Notes: a model not told the origin generated them from the letters alone. Positions 19,295 through 29,355 are shown, numbered from the stretch's first letter. The stretch is DNA of 64,000 nt from Amaricoccus macauensis_A (GCF_049800915.1 NZ_JBNAFY010000004.1:124001-188000); one strand, 5' to 3'. Program-made: numbers and translations.

Positions 19295-19659
19295 GGCAGG
19301 TTGCGGATCCGTTCGATCTGCTCGTGGGCGGGCATCATGTTCTCGTGGAGGTGGAACATCACCCAAAGCGAACCGGCGAGCACGATCGCCAACAGCAAAA
19401 CGGTAAAGAGGAGCGCCATCACCTGCCACCCCTCATCGACCTTGAGCGAGACATGCAGGAAGTAGTGCAGGTGCACGACCATTTGCACTGCCCCGAGGGC
19501 AAAGATGATGAAGATGGCCACCTCGGCACTCTCAAGTGGCCGTCCCAGCACGAGCCAGAAGGGTATGACCGTCAGAACGACGGAGAGCAGGAAGCCGATG
19601 ATGTAGGATCGGAGCGAGCCATGTCCGCCCGCATGATCGTCGTGTGCGTGCTCGTTCAT
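19291..19659 (-). CDS. cyoD: Cytochrome bo ubiquinol oxidase subunit IV
   Basis: Small membrane subunit of the quinol oxidase, 121 residues, with a His-rich cytoplasmic N terminus (HAHDDHAGGHG) and three membrane helices. Family features QMVVHLHYFLH and the final helix are clear. ATG 19659 overlaps the cyoC stop as ATGA, and its own stop overlaps the surf1 GTG, so translation is coupled on both sides. Confidence 0.95.
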   Translation of the reverse strand: MNEHAHDDHAGGHGSLRSYIIGFLLSVVLTVIPFWLVLGRPLESAEVAIFIIFALGAVQMVVHLHYFLHVSLKVDEGWQVMALLFTVLLLAIVLAGSLWVMFHLHENMMPAHEQIERIRNLP

Positions 19660-20303
19660 AGCAGAACTCCGGTGAGATAGACTAGGGAGAAGACGCCGAT
19701 CCAGATCAGGTCGAGGAAGTGCCAGAACAGGCTGAGGCACATGACGCGCCGGCGGTTTTCAACATTGAGGCCATGCATTCCAATCTGGATCAGCAATACC
19801 ACCAACCAGATCGACCCGGCGGTGACGTGCAGCCCGTGCGTCCCGACCAGCAGGAAGAACGAGGACAGGAAGGCCGAAGCCATCGGTGTCGCGCCCAAGT
19901 GCCAGAGATGCTGGAACTCGTAGACCTCAAGTCCGAGGAAGGCGAGACCAAAGAGGCCGGTCACGATCAGCCAGAGCACAGTCCCGCGCCGATCCCCCTT
20001 GTCCATCCGAAGCACCGCGAACCCGTAGGTGATCGATGAGAATAGCAGCATGAAGGTCGAGACGAGGATCATCTCGATTTCGAACAGATCCGCCGGAGAT
20101 GGCCCTGCAGCGTAGTTCTGCCCGAGCACCGCATAGACAGCAAAGAGGATACCGAAGATGAGGCAATCGCTCATCAGATAGATCCAGAACCCCAACATCG
20201 TGGTGGTGTTGTGGTCTGCTTCGTCATCATGCCCATGCCCATGGGCATGCGGATCTTCGAGAACGAAGAATTCGTCTGTCTTGGTCATGGAGGGCGCCAT
20301 CAT
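19656..20303 (-). CDS. cyoC: Cytochrome bo ubiquinol oxidase subunit III
   Basis: Haem-copper oxidase subunit III family membrane protein, about 215 residues with five expected helices, and a His-rich N terminus (DPHAHGHGHDDEADH). Conserved stretches include GFWIYLMSDCLIFG, HLGATPMASAFLSSFF and GTHGLHVTAG. ATG 20303 was chosen because it overlaps the cyoB stop (ATGA), although ATG 20288 (MTKTDEFF) resembles many homologue starts and is a fair alternative. It works with CyoB; it is not itself catalytic. Confidence 0.95.
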   Translation of the reverse strand: MMAPSMTKTDEFFVLEDPHAHGHGHDDEADHNTTTMLGFWIYLMSDCLIFGILFAVYAVLGQNYAAGPSPADLFEIEMILVSTFMLLFSSITYGFAVLRMDKGDRRGTVLWLIVTGLFGLAFLGLEVYEFQHLWHLGATPMASAFLSSFFLLVGTHGLHVTAGSIWLVVLLIQIGMHGLNVENRRRVMCLSLFWHFLDLIWIGVFSLVYLTGVLL

Positions 20304-22333
20304 TCTGCAGGTACCGACAGGAGCCGGGAACGTTCGTTTTCGATCTGCCGGACCTCGTCGGCCGGAACGTAGTAGTCGCGGTTGTAGTTGAAGGTGTGCG
20401 CGATGCCGTAGAAGATCGACGCAACGAAGGTCGCTGCCGCAGCCCACCATATGTGCCACACCATGGCAAAGCCCATGACTGTCAGCAGACCCGCGATAAC
20501 AACACCCGTTGCGGTATAGCGTGGCATGTGGATCGGAGCGAAGCCCTCGCTCGGGCGCGTGTAACCGGCGGCTTTCATATGGTCATAGGCATCGAGACCA
20601 TGCACGCGCGGCGTGAAGGCGAAGTTGTAGTAGGGTGGCGGTGACGACGTGGACCACTCCAGCGTCCGCCCGCCCCACGGATCGCCCGTGGTGTCGCGCA
20701 GTTCGTCCCGCTTCCAGATCGAGACGCCGAACTGGACGAGACTGGCGCCAATGCCGGCCGCGATCAGCAGTGCGCCGATCAACGCCGTGACGAAGTAGAC
20801 CGAGTAGAACGTATCCTCGAACTGGCTCAGACGCCGGGTGACGCCCATGAGGCCGAGCAGGTAGAGCGGCATGAAGGCCAGATAGAAACCGGACACCCAG
20901 CACCAGAAGCTGACCTTGCCCCAGAACGGCTCGAGCCTGAAACCGAAGGCCTTGGGCCACCAGTAGGCGATACCGGCGAAGACCCCGAAGACAACGCCGC
21001 CAATGATCACGTTATGGAAATGCGCGATCAGGAACAGCGAGTTGTGCAGCACGTAATCGGCTGGCGGCACTGCGAGCAGAACGCCGGTCATGCCGCCAAT
21101 CACGAAGGTGAGCATGAAGGCCACGGTCCACATCATCGGCAGTTCGAAGCGGATCCTGCCTTTGTACATCGTGAAGAGCCAGTTGAAGAGCTTCGCCCCG
21201 GTCGGGATCGAGATGATCATCGTCGTGATGCCGAAGAAAGAGTTCACGTCCGCGCCGGCACCCATGGTGAAGAAGTGGTGCAACCAGACGAGATAGCTCA
21301 GCACCATGATCACGCAGGTCGCGTAGACCATCGAGGTGTAACCAAAGAGCCGCTTGGAGGAGAAGGTCGGCACAATTTCCGAAAAGATCCCGAAGATCGG
21401 CAGAATGAGGATGTAGACCTCCGGATGGCCCCAGATCCAGATCAGGTTCACATACATCATCGGGCTTCCGCCCAGATCGTTTGTGAAGAAGTGGGTGCCG
21501 AGGTAGCGGTCGGCCGTCAGCAGGGCCAGCGTCGCGGCCAGAACCGGGAAGGTCACGACGATCAAAATGTTGGTGCAGAGCGCGGTCCAGGTGAAGATCG
21601 GCAGCCGCATCCACGTCATGCCCGGCGCGCGCATCTTCACGATGGTCACGACGAGGTTGATACCCGAAAGCGTCGTGCCGATCCCGGCAATATTCAGCGC
21701 CCACAGGTAATAGTCCATGCCCACCGATGGACTGTATTCGAGCCCCGAGAATGGCGCGTAGGCAAGCCAGCCCGCGGTCGAGAACTCACCGATGAAGAGG
21801 GACGCCATGATGAGGATCGCGCCCGAAACCGTCAGCCAGAAGCTGAAATTGTTCAGGAAGGGAAAGGCCACGTCGCGCGCGCCGATCTGGAGTGGCATCA
21901 CGTAGTTCATGAAGCCGGTCACGAAGGGCATCGCGACGAAGAAGATCATGATCACGCCATGCGCGGTGAAGATCTGATCGTAGTGGTGGGCGTTAAGGTA
22001 GCCCTCGTGCCCGGATGCCGCGAGTGCCTGATGGCCTCGCATCAGCAGCGCATCGGCAAAGCCCCGCAGCAGCATGATCAGGCCCAGCACCATGTACATA
22101 ATGCCGATCTTCTTGTGATCGATGGAGGTGAACCATTCCTTCCAGAGGTAGCCCCAAAGCCGGAAATACGTCAGTGCCCCGAGGACCGCGGCACCGATGA
22201 TCACGACACCGATAAAGGTGACGAGGACAATGGGCTCGTGGAAGGGAAGCACATCCCAGGAAAGCTTTCCCAAGAAAGGATCAACATCCGTTCCGTGCGA
22301 TGAAGTGCCGTGAGCGGCGTCCGAGAGGGCCAT
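20300..22333 (-). CDS. cyoB: Cytochrome bo ubiquinol oxidase subunit I
   Basis: Catalytic subunit of the terminal quinol oxidase, reducing O2 to water with proton pumping; 677 residues, near the E. coli length. It carries the haem-copper motifs WIWGHPEVYILILP (Cu-B His and cross-linked Tyr region), VWLHHFFTMG (two further Cu-B histidines) and HFHNVIIGG (haem ligands). The D-channel-type aspartate-rich loop GFMNYVMPLQIGARDVAFP is present. It lies between cyoA (24-base gap) and cyoC (overlap). A cyoE haem O synthase is not adjacent. Confidence 0.98.
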   Translation of the reverse strand: MALSDAAHGTSSHGTDVDPFLGKLSWDVLPFHEPIVLVTFIGVVIIGAAVLGALTYFRLWGYLWKEWFTSIDHKKIGIMYMVLGLIMLLRGFADALLMRGHQALAASGHEGYLNAHHYDQIFTAHGVIMIFFVAMPFVTGFMNYVMPLQIGARDVAFPFLNNFSFWLTVSGAILIMASLFIGEFSTAGWLAYAPFSGLEYSPSVGMDYYLWALNIAGIGTTLSGINLVVTIVKMRAPGMTWMRLPIFTWTALCTNILIVVTFPVLAATLALLTADRYLGTHFFTNDLGGSPMMYVNLIWIWGHPEVYILILPIFGIFSEIVPTFSSKRLFGYTSMVYATCVIMVLSYLVWLHHFFTMGAGADVNSFFGITTMIISIPTGAKLFNWLFTMYKGRIRFELPMMWTVAFMLTFVIGGMTGVLLAVPPADYVLHNSLFLIAHFHNVIIGGVVFGVFAGIAYWWPKAFGFRLEPFWGKVSFWCWVSGFYLAFMPLYLLGLMGVTRRLSQFEDTFYSVYFVTALIGALLIAAGIGASLVQFGVSIWKRDELRDTTGDPWGGRTLEWSTSSPPPYYNFAFTPRVHGLDAYDHMKAAGYTRPSEGFAPIHMPRYTATGVVIAGLLTVMGFAMVWHIWWAAAATFVASIFYGIAHTFNYNRDYYVPADEVRQIENERSRLLSVPAE

Positions 22334-22357
22334 TCGTTTTCCCCAGATAATCCGTAA

Positions 22358-23425
22358 TCAGAACTCGGCCGCGCGGGCCGGCGGCAGAAGCGAGAGGGCG
22401 CTGGTGATTTCGGGTGCGCGCGATTGTGCTTCGGGCTTCAAGAGCGCCATGAAGGCACCCGGATCATCCGAAGAACAGATCCCGCGAAACATCTCGCGGT
22501 TCCATAGCCCTTCGAGCCCGCCTCCACCCAAGGCATCGGCCATCATCATGTCGTGCTTGCAGAGGTCGTCCTCGCGGACACAGATATTAACGATGCGCTC
22601 CCAGAGGCCCTCCTCAAGGTCCCCGTAGTAGGTGACCGGGTGGGAAATCGATGGCTGATCGAGTTCGGCGAGGGTCTGGCGGTCGAGCAGTTCGCTGCTG
22701 GACCGGACCTCTTCGACCCAGGCGTCGAAATCACCCTCTTCGAGCCCGTGGAACTTGAAGTGCATCTGCGAAAAGCCTTCACCCGAGTAGTTTGCGGAGA
22801 ACCCCCGGTAGACACCCTCCTCGTTGATCACGGCGTTGAGCTCGGTCTGCGCACCCGCCATGGTGTAGATCTGACCGGCCAGGGCTGGAACGAAGAAGGA
22901 ATTCATGACCGTGGTGGAGGTCAGGCGGAACTCGATCGGATGATCGACGGGTGCCGCGACCTCATTGACCGTGGCGATGCCCTGCTCCGGATACATGAAG
23001 AGCCATTTCCAGTCCATCGCCGCGACTTCGATGACGAGCGGCTCCACATCCGGCACATCCGGGATCTCTTCCGAAATGCGCGTGAGCGGGCTGTATGGCT
23101 CGAGACGGTGCGTTGCGACCCATGTCAGTCCGGCCAGGCAGATGATGATCGCGAGCGGCACGGACCAGACAACGATCTCGAGACTGATCGAATGATCCCA
23201 TTCCGGTTCATAGGTCGCCTCCTCGTTGGAAGCCCGGTATTTGATGGCGAAGAAGATCGTCAGCGCCATGACCGGAAGGATGACGATGAGCATGAGAACC
23301 GTGGCGTAGACGATCAGGTCCGCCTGCTGCCTGGCCACGTCGCCAGCCGGGTTCATCACCACAAGATTGCAGCCCGACAGCGCAGATGCCAAAAGAGCCA
23401 AGATTATCAGACGCCCGAGTTTCAT
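22358..23425 (-). CDS. cyoA: Cytochrome bo ubiquinol oxidase subunit II (lipoprotein)
   Basis: Subunit II of the quinol oxidase, 355 residues. A lipoprotein signal (MKLGRLIILALLASALSGC, lipobox cysteine at residue 19) and two membrane helices precede a periplasmic cupredoxin-like domain (WKWLFMYPEQGIATVNE onward). The binuclear Cu-A cysteine/histidine cluster of cytochrome c oxidases is not seen, as expected for a quinol-linked enzyme. Start ATG 23425 was set by the signal sequence; the open frame continues 79 codons upstream without family character. First gene of cyoABCD-surf1 and divergent from the MFS gene. Confidence 0.96.
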   Translation of the reverse strand: MKLGRLIILALLASALSGCNLVVMNPAGDVARQQADLIVYATVLMLIVILPVMALTIFFAIKYRASNEEATYEPEWDHSISLEIVVWSVPLAIIICLAGLTWVATHRLEPYSPLTRISEEIPDVPDVEPLVIEVAAMDWKWLFMYPEQGIATVNEVAAPVDHPIEFRLTSTTVMNSFFVPALAGQIYTMAGAQTELNAVINEEGVYRGFSANYSGEGFSQMHFKFHGLEEGDFDAWVEEVRSSSELLDRQTLAELDQPSISHPVTYYGDLEEGLWERIVNICVREDDLCKHDMMMADALGGGGLEGLWNREMFRGICSSDDPGAFMALLKPEAQSRAPEITSALSLLPPARAAEF

Positions 23426-23625
23426 TCGACTTCCATCCGAAGATTTGATTTTCAGTGCCAATGCTGGACAAGCTAGCGTACCGAGCCAGTATGGAAAGCG
23501 ATACGCCAAGCAGAACTCGCAAACGCTGACTATCGCGGAGAGGTGGTGGTGTGCAAGCTTCGCAGGTGCAACAATGAGAACAAATCCGAATCGTCTAGAA
23601 TGCAGCGCAGACAGGTAACGAGAAC

Positions 23626-24885
23626 ATGAGCGACATGACCGCGCACAAGGCCCATGTGGCAACGATCGACGAGGTCGTGACCACGGTGATCATGGCCCGG
23701 GTGACCGATTTCTTTGGCTTTTTTGTCTATGCCATCGCATCGGCGCTCGTGTTCCCCACGGTGTTCTTCCCGATGCTCAGCCCGACCGCCGGGCTCATGG
23801 CATCCTTCGCCGTCTTCTCCTTGGCATTCCTTGCGCGGCCGGTCTCGAGCCTCATGGCGCGTCGTCTCCAATATGTGATTGGCCGACCGGCAAAGGTGGC
23901 CGCAGCCCTCATGATCCTCGGAACGGCCACTGTCGCCATCGGTCTTTTGCCCTCCTACGAGCGAATCGGCTGGTTGGCCCCGACGCTTCTCATCGCGCTC
24001 CGGATCCTGCAGGGGATCGGGCTCGGTGGTTCCTGGGACGGCCTGACGCTGCAATTGCAGGATGCCGCGCCAGAAGGCCGCAAGGGCGCCTATGCGATCA
24101 TTCCGCAACTCGGCGGACCGATCGGGTTCGCAGTCGCCTCCGCGCTCTTCTTCGTTCTCACGGGCTTTCTCACGGAGGAGGAGTTCCTGCAGTGGGGTTG
24201 GCGCTTTGCCTTCTTCGCCGCAATGGCCCTCAATGTCGTGTCGCTCTTCGCCCGGATCCGGCTGCTCTCGACCGATTTCGGCGCGGATCAGTCGCGGCTA
24301 CAGTCCGCACCGCTTCGCCCGCTCATCCGCGACCAGTGGCGCGAGATCCTGCTTTCGGCCTTCGTTCCGCTGGCAAGCTACGCCCTGCTCCACGTGGTGA
24401 CCGTCTTCCCGCTCGGCTACGTCACGCTGTTTGGCTCCGAGCCCATTTCCAGCATCCTTCTGACCCAGATGCTCGGCGCGGGCTGCGCGATCGTCACCGT
24501 CATCATCTCCGGCTCGCTCGCTGATCGATACAACCGGCGCACGGTGATGTTCATCAGCACCCTGCTGATTATCCTGCTTTGCCTTGCGTTGCCCTTCCTT
24601 CAGGACGCCCCGCGCATATTCATCCTGTTCGGTTTCGTGGTCCTCGGCCTTGCATACGGCCAGGCCGGTGCAATCGTACCCAAGCGCTTCCGGGAGGAGT
24701 ATCGCTACTCTGGCTCGGCACTTTCGACCAACCTGTCCTGGATCATCGGCGCGGCCTTCGCACCGCTGGTCGCACTGACGCTCGCGGTCAACTTCGGGGT
24801 CACGGCGGTTGCGCTCTACCTGCTCTCCGGGGCCGCCGCGACGCTGATCGCCCTGCGTCTGCTGAACCGCCGCGAAGCACGCTGA
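23626..24885 (+). CDS. Major facilitator superfamily transporter
   Basis: A 419-residue, roughly 12-helix inner-membrane transporter. MFS-type loops are visible: ARPVSSLMARRLQYVIGRP after helix 2 and GSLADRYNRRTVM in the matching loop of the second half, and WGWRFAFFAA resembles the metabolite/H+ symporter subgroup. It diverges from cyoA across 200 bases, so the two may share a control region. Substrate unknown. No strong Shine-Dalgarno is seen before ATG 23626. Confidence 0.85.
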   Translation: MSDMTAHKAHVATIDEVVTTVIMARVTDFFGFFVYAIASALVFPTVFFPMLSPTAGLMASFAVFSLAFLARPVSSLMARRLQYVIGRPAKVAAALMILGTATVAIGLLPSYERIGWLAPTLLIALRILQGIGLGGSWDGLTLQLQDAAPEGRKGAYAIIPQLGGPIGFAVASALFFVLTGFLTEEEFLQWGWRFAFFAAMALNVVSLFARIRLLSTDFGADQSRLQSAPLRPLIRDQWREILLSAFVPLASYALLHVVTVFPLGYVTLFGSEPISSILLTQMLGAGCAIVTVIISGSLADRYNRRTVMFISTLLIILLCLALPFLQDAPRIFILFGFVVLGLAYGQAGAIVPKRFREEYRYSGSALSTNLSWIIGAAFAPLVALTLAVNFGVTAVALYLLSGAAATLIALRLLNRREAR

Positions 24886-24887
24886 CG

Positions 24888-24921
24888 AAAAGAGGGCCGG
24901 ACTGTCACCAGTCCGGCCCTC
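24888..24921 (-). terminator. Intrinsic terminator for the cys operon (minus), shared with the MFS gene
   Basis: A perfect 13-bp stem (24892-24904 with 24909-24921) closes a TCAC loop. On the minus strand it is followed at once by TTTT, orienting it for cysJ; it lies between the convergent cysJ and MFS stops. Confidence 0.88.
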
Positions 24922-24963
24922 AGATTGACCATTCAAGCGAGGCGTTCTCGCCCTGCCCTTCGT

Positions 24964-26775
24964 TCAGTAGACGTCGCGCTGATACCGGCGGGCGTCGCGC
25001 AGATTGGCCAGATACTCCTCGGCTGAATCAGCCTCCATGTTTCCCTGACGGCGCACCACCTCGACCAGCGCCGAGTGCACGTCCTTGGCCATGCGGTTCG
25101 CGTCGCCGCAGACATAGAGGTGTGCCCCCTCCTCGATCCACTTGAACACTTCTGCCCCGCGCTCGAGGATCCTATCCTGCACATAGATCTTCTCTGCCTG
25201 GTCCCGGCTGAACGCCACATCGAGCCGGTCGAGCAGGCCGGATTTCAAGTAGCCCTGCAGTTCCACCTGATAGAGGAAGTCTTGGGTGAAATTCGGATTG
25301 CCGAAGAAGAGCCAGTTCCGCCCTTCCGACCCGTGCGCGTCCCGCTCCTGAAGAAAGGCCCGAAACGGCGCGATCCCGGTGCCCGGACCGATCATGATGA
25401 CCGGCGTATTCGGATCTGCCGGAAGCCGGAACGCATCGTTGCTTTCCACGAAGACCCGCAGGCGATCGCCTTCACCGGCACGCCGCCCCAGATGCCCCGA
25501 ACACCCGCCGAAATGTGCGCGATCGAACGCGTTCCATTCCACGACGCCCACGGTCAGATGAACTTCGTCTTCAACCTCCGCCTGCGACGAGGCGATCGAG
25601 TAAAGCCGAGGCTGCATTCTGCGCAGCGCATCCACAAGCGCTTGAGGTTCCAACGCGCCCGGATGCTCGCGCAGAACATCAAAAATCTGCCGCTCACCGA
25701 GATAGTCGCGAAGCGCTTGCTTGTTCCGGGCCAGATCAAGAAGGGCCGAATTGTCAGTGGCCGCAGCGTATTTCTCGATGAAGGCCGGATAGGACTGGGT
25801 CAGTTCCAGATCCTCGATCAACGCCGTGCGCAAGGATTTCGCCGCCCCCGCCACGATCACTTCCGCGTCGCCATCGAGCCCGAGCAGTGCCAGGAGCGCT
25901 TCGACCTCGACCGGGTCGTTCTGGAAGAAGAGCCCGAGTGAATCCCCGGGCTGATACGTAAGATCCGAGCCCTCGAGCGAAATCTCGACATGGCGCACGT
26001 CTCGACTGCTGTCCCGCCCGGTGATCTTCTGAACCACACTCACTTCGGCCGAGAAGGGGGTCTTCCGCGAATACTGCGATGTTGCCCCCGCGGTCTGCGC
26101 AAGCCCGGGCATGGCAACGACATTGGTGGGCTCCGCCTGCGCCTTGGCTTTCAGTTCGGGCTCGAATCTGTCAAGCGCCGTCCCGATCCAGTCTGGTGCG
26201 TGGTCGTCGAAATCCACGTCCAGCAAGGCCCGCTCCATGAGAACGCTAGCGCCCAGCGCGGTCAGCCGCGCCTCGAAGTCTATCGCGGTCTGACAGAAGA
26301 ATTCGTAGCTTGAATCCCCCAGACCCAGCACTGCGACCTGAACGCCATCAAGCTTCGGCGCCTTCTTCGAGGCGAGAAACGCGTGCAGCTTCTCGGCAGG
26401 CTCGGGGGGCTCGCCCTCGCCATAGGTCGAAACGACAATGGTCAGAAACTTCTCGTTCTTGAGCTGGGACGGCTTGTAGTCGGCCATGTTCACCAGTCGA
26501 ACATCCAGTCCCCGTGCCTTCGCGGCCACCTCCAGATCGGTGGCCACATGCTTGGCGTTCCCGGTCTGCGATCCGTAGAGAATGGTCAGCGTCGCCGGCT
26601 CTGCGGCGGGAGCCACCACCGGGACAGCCGCCGCAGCGCCCTGGGCCGAGGCTGCGAGATAACCGCTGATCCAGGCCTGCTGGATCGGATCCAGCGACCC
26701 CGCCAGTTCGGCGAATTGCCGGGACTGCTCAGGGGTCAGGGGATTTAGCCCCTGTGGCATCTGCGCAAGCATCAT
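24964..26775 (-). CDS. cysJ: Sulfite reductase flavoprotein subunit (CysJ-like diflavin reductase)
   Basis: Passes electrons from NADPH through FAD and FMN to the sulfite reductase haemoprotein; 603 residues, close to E. coli CysJ. A flavodoxin domain starts with LYGSQTGNAKH (about 67-77). A ferredoxin-reductase-like half follows, with the FAD motif RLYSIASS (about 388-395) and the NADPH motif GPGTGIAPFRAF (about 460-471), and it ends in a C-terminal aromatic (Tyr) as family members do. It is the last gene of cysI-cysH-cysJ, 6 bases from cysH, and is followed by a strong terminator. Confidence 0.95.
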   Translation of the reverse strand: MMLAQMPQGLNPLTPEQSRQFAELAGSLDPIQQAWISGYLAASAQGAAAAVPVVAPAAEPATLTILYGSQTGNAKHVATDLEVAAKARGLDVRLVNMADYKPSQLKNEKFLTIVVSTYGEGEPPEPAEKLHAFLASKKAPKLDGVQVAVLGLGDSSYEFFCQTAIDFEARLTALGASVLMERALLDVDFDDHAPDWIGTALDRFEPELKAKAQAEPTNVVAMPGLAQTAGATSQYSRKTPFSAEVSVVQKITGRDSSRDVRHVEISLEGSDLTYQPGDSLGLFFQNDPVEVEALLALLGLDGDAEVIVAGAAKSLRTALIEDLELTQSYPAFIEKYAAATDNSALLDLARNKQALRDYLGERQIFDVLREHPGALEPQALVDALRRMQPRLYSIASSQAEVEDEVHLTVGVVEWNAFDRAHFGGCSGHLGRRAGEGDRLRVFVESNDAFRLPADPNTPVIMIGPGTGIAPFRAFLQERDAHGSEGRNWLFFGNPNFTQDFLYQVELQGYLKSGLLDRLDVAFSRDQAEKIYVQDRILERGAEVFKWIEEGAHLYVCGDANRMAKDVHSALVEVVRRQGNMEADSAEEYLANLRDARRYQRDVY

Positions 26776-26781
26776 GAAGGG

Positions 26782-27522
26782 TCAGCTCCCGTCCAGGTGT
26801 AGGCCGCATTCGCGCACCGAGCCGAAGAAGCGCGTATCCTCCTCGCGCATCCCGTCTTCGAGCTTGCGGGTCGTGTGCGTGTCGCCGACGCTGACATAGC
26901 CCTGCTCCCAGAGCGGGTGATACGGCAGATCGTGCGCCTTCAGATACATGTGCACGTCGCGGTTGCTCCAGTCGACGATGGGGTGAAACTTCACCCGCCC
27001 GCTTTGGAACTCCAGTATCCGCCGCTCCGTGCGCGTGCTGGACTGGGAGCGCCGCAGGCCGCTGTACCACGTGCCTGCGCCGAGCGACGCCATGGCCTTC
27101 TCCATCGGCTCGACCTTGTTCATCTTGTTGTAGATCTTGAGCCCTTCCTCACCCTGGTTCCAGAGTTGGCCGAAGCGCGCCTCCTGCCAAGCCGGCGACA
27201 TATCCGCCCGGAAGACATGCAGGTCGAGATTGAGCCGCTCCGTGAGTTCGTCCACGAACCTGTAGGTCTCCGGGAAGAGATAGCCGGTATCGAAAAGCAA
27301 CACCGGAATGTCCGGCACCTGCTGCGTCATCATGTGCAGCATCACCGCCGACTGGATACCGAAGCTCGAGGAGACCACGTGACGCCGTGGAAGGTTCTCC
27401 AGGGCCCAGGCAATCCGCACCTCCGGTTCCTGTTCCTCCAGCCAGACATTGGCCGCGGAAAAGACCTTCGGTCCGCGATCGGCCACTTCGGCCTGTTGTT
27501 TGGGTTTTCCTGCAAGTGACAT
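26782..27522 (-). CDS. cysH: Phosphoadenylyl-sulfate (PAPS) reductase
   Basis: Reduces PAPS to sulfite using thioredoxin; 246 residues. The substrate loop SSSFGIQSAVML and the catalytic ECGLH motif (Cys239, as in E. coli CysH) are present. The extra cysteine pairs that bind the 4Fe-4S cluster of APS reductases are absent (the segment reads RRSQSSTR), so PAPS rather than APS is the expected substrate. That agrees with the APS-kinase domain encoded at 16667-18376. It lies between cysI and cysJ. Confidence 0.95.
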   Translation of the reverse strand: MSLAGKPKQQAEVADRGPKVFSAANVWLEEQEPEVRIAWALENLPRRHVVSSSFGIQSAVMLHMMTQQVPDIPVLLFDTGYLFPETYRFVDELTERLNLDLHVFRADMSPAWQEARFGQLWNQGEEGLKIYNKMNKVEPMEKAMASLGAGTWYSGLRRSQSSTRTERRILEFQSGRVKFHPIVDWSNRDVHMYLKAHDLPYHPLWEQGYVSVGDTHTTRKLEDGMREEDTRFFGSVRECGLHLDGS

Positions 27523-27552
27523 GGTAAGTTCCTGCCCTTCATTCGCCTGCGT

Positions 27553-29271
27553 TCAAGCGTGGAAATCTCTCTTGGAAACTTTCACCTCGGCGACGACCCC
27601 GCTGCGGATCGTGAAATCGCCGAAACCTTCATCGGGGTTGCGCTCGCGCACCCAGCGACCGATCAGAATGTCGAGTTCCTCCAGGATCACCTGCGGACTG
27701 ACATTCTCACGGTAGAGCTTGGGCACACGTGTGCCGATCCTGTTGCCGCCGAGATAGAGGTTGTATTTTCCCGGTCCCTTGCCGACGAGACCCGCCTCCG
27801 CAAGCATCGCGCGCCCGCAACCGTTCGGACAGCCGACAACGCGCAGGACGATGTGATCCTGCGGAACACCGTGCCCCGCGAGCAGCTCTTCGACCTCGGC
27901 CACCAGATCCGGCAGGAACCGCTCGGCCTCCGCCATCGCCAGCGGACAGGTCGGCAGAGAGACACACGCCATGGAGTTCTTCATCTGCGGCGTCATGAGA
28001 TCGTCGATCAGGCCATGCTCCCGCGCGATCCGCTCGATCTCGTCCTTCTGATCCTCCGGAACCCCGGCAACCACCAGGTTCTGGTTGGCCGTCATGCGGA
28101 AATCGCCCTTGTGGATCTCGGCAATCTTGCGCAACCCCGTCTTGATCGGGCGGTTCGGGAAATCGAGGATGCGCCCGCTCAGGATGAAGAGCGTCAGATG
28201 GTGCTTGCCGTCCACGCCCTCAACCCAGCCGAAACGATCCCCCCGCGAGGTGAACTCATAGGGCCGGCTCGGGCCGAACGTCACCCCGGCGCGGCGTTCG
28301 ACCTCTGCCTTGAACGTGTCGATGCCCACGCGATCGAGCGTGTATTTCGTCTTGGCATTCTTGCGGTTGACGCGATTGCCCCAGTCCCGCTGCACCGTGA
28401 CCACATGCTCGGCCACCGCCAATGTATGCTCCAGCGGAATGAAGCCAAAATCGTCGGCCTTTCGCGGATAGGTCGCCGTATCGCCATGGGTCATGGCGAG
28501 CCCGCCGCCAACCAGAACGTTCCAGCCGATGAGCTTACCGTCCTCGGCTATGGCCACGAAGTTGAGGTCATTGGCGTGCAGGTCCACCTCGTTGTTGGGC
28601 GGGATGCTCACCGTCGTCTTGAACTTGCGCGGCAGATAGGTCTCGCCCAGGATCGGCTCCTCGGTGGTCGAAGCTTTTTCGCCATCGAGCCAAATCTCCG
28701 TATAGGCCTTTGTCTTCGGCAGCAGGTGCTCCGAGATCCGCTTCGACCACTCGTAGGCCTCCGCGTGGAGCTCGGATTCGACCGGGTTCGTGGTGCAAAG
28801 CACGTTGCGGTTCACATCCCCCGCCGTCGCGATGGAATCGATGCCCGCGGCGTTGATCACCTGGTGCATGTTCTTTATGTGCGGCTTGAAGACCCCGTGA
28901 AATTGGAACGTCTGCCGGGTGGTCAGCCGCACCGAACCATAGAGCGTGTTCTCCTCGGCGAACTTCTCGATCACCAGCCACTGTTCTGGCGTGATGATCC
29001 CGCCAGGCATCCGTGCGCGCAGCATGACGTTGTGCAGCGGTTCCAGCTTCTGCTGGGCCCGCTCGGCACGGATGTCCCGGTCGTCCTGCTGATACATGCC
29101 GTGGAACCGGATCAACTGGAAATTGTCGGCAGAAAAGCCGCCCGTGATCGGATCTTGCAGATCCTGCGTGATGGTCCCGCGCAGGAAATCGCTTTCGTGC
29201 TTCAACCGCTCATTGTCGGAGAGTTTCCCCTCCACGACGAGATTCGGCCGGTCGCTTTGTGAATCGAGCAT
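27553..29271 (-). CDS. cysI: Assimilatory sulfite reductase haemoprotein subunit
   Basis: Reduces sulfite to sulfide at a sirohaem coupled to a 4Fe-4S cluster; 572 residues. The cluster ligands appear as C-x5-C (SLPTCPLA, cysteines near 436 and 442) and C-x3-C (GCPNGCG, near 481 and 485). Basic residues for sulfite binding (MLRARMPGG, RLTTRQTFQ) are in place. First of the three cys genes, 30 bases before cysH. The peroxiredoxin gene lies 84 bases upstream on the same strand and could be cotranscribed. Confidence 0.97.
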   Translation of the reverse strand: MLDSQSDRPNLVVEGKLSDNERLKHESDFLRGTITQDLQDPITGGFSADNFQLIRFHGMYQQDDRDIRAERAQQKLEPLHNVMLRARMPGGIITPEQWLVIEKFAEENTLYGSVRLTTRQTFQFHGVFKPHIKNMHQVINAAGIDSIATAGDVNRNVLCTTNPVESELHAEAYEWSKRISEHLLPKTKAYTEIWLDGEKASTTEEPILGETYLPRKFKTTVSIPPNNEVDLHANDLNFVAIAEDGKLIGWNVLVGGGLAMTHGDTATYPRKADDFGFIPLEHTLAVAEHVVTVQRDWGNRVNRKNAKTKYTLDRVGIDTFKAEVERRAGVTFGPSRPYEFTSRGDRFGWVEGVDGKHHLTLFILSGRILDFPNRPIKTGLRKIAEIHKGDFRMTANQNLVVAGVPEDQKDEIERIAREHGLIDDLMTPQMKNSMACVSLPTCPLAMAEAERFLPDLVAEVEELLAGHGVPQDHIVLRVVGCPNGCGRAMLAEAGLVGKGPGKYNLYLGGNRIGTRVPKLYRENVSPQVILEELDILIGRWVRERNPDEGFGDFTIRSGVVAEVKVSKRDFHA

Positions 29272-29355
29272 GATTTGGGCCTTCGGTTTCGGTTGCGGGC
29301 GGTGCGCCGAACCACCTTTGCGGTGATCCGGCCTGTCGTGGAGCCGAATGCGGGA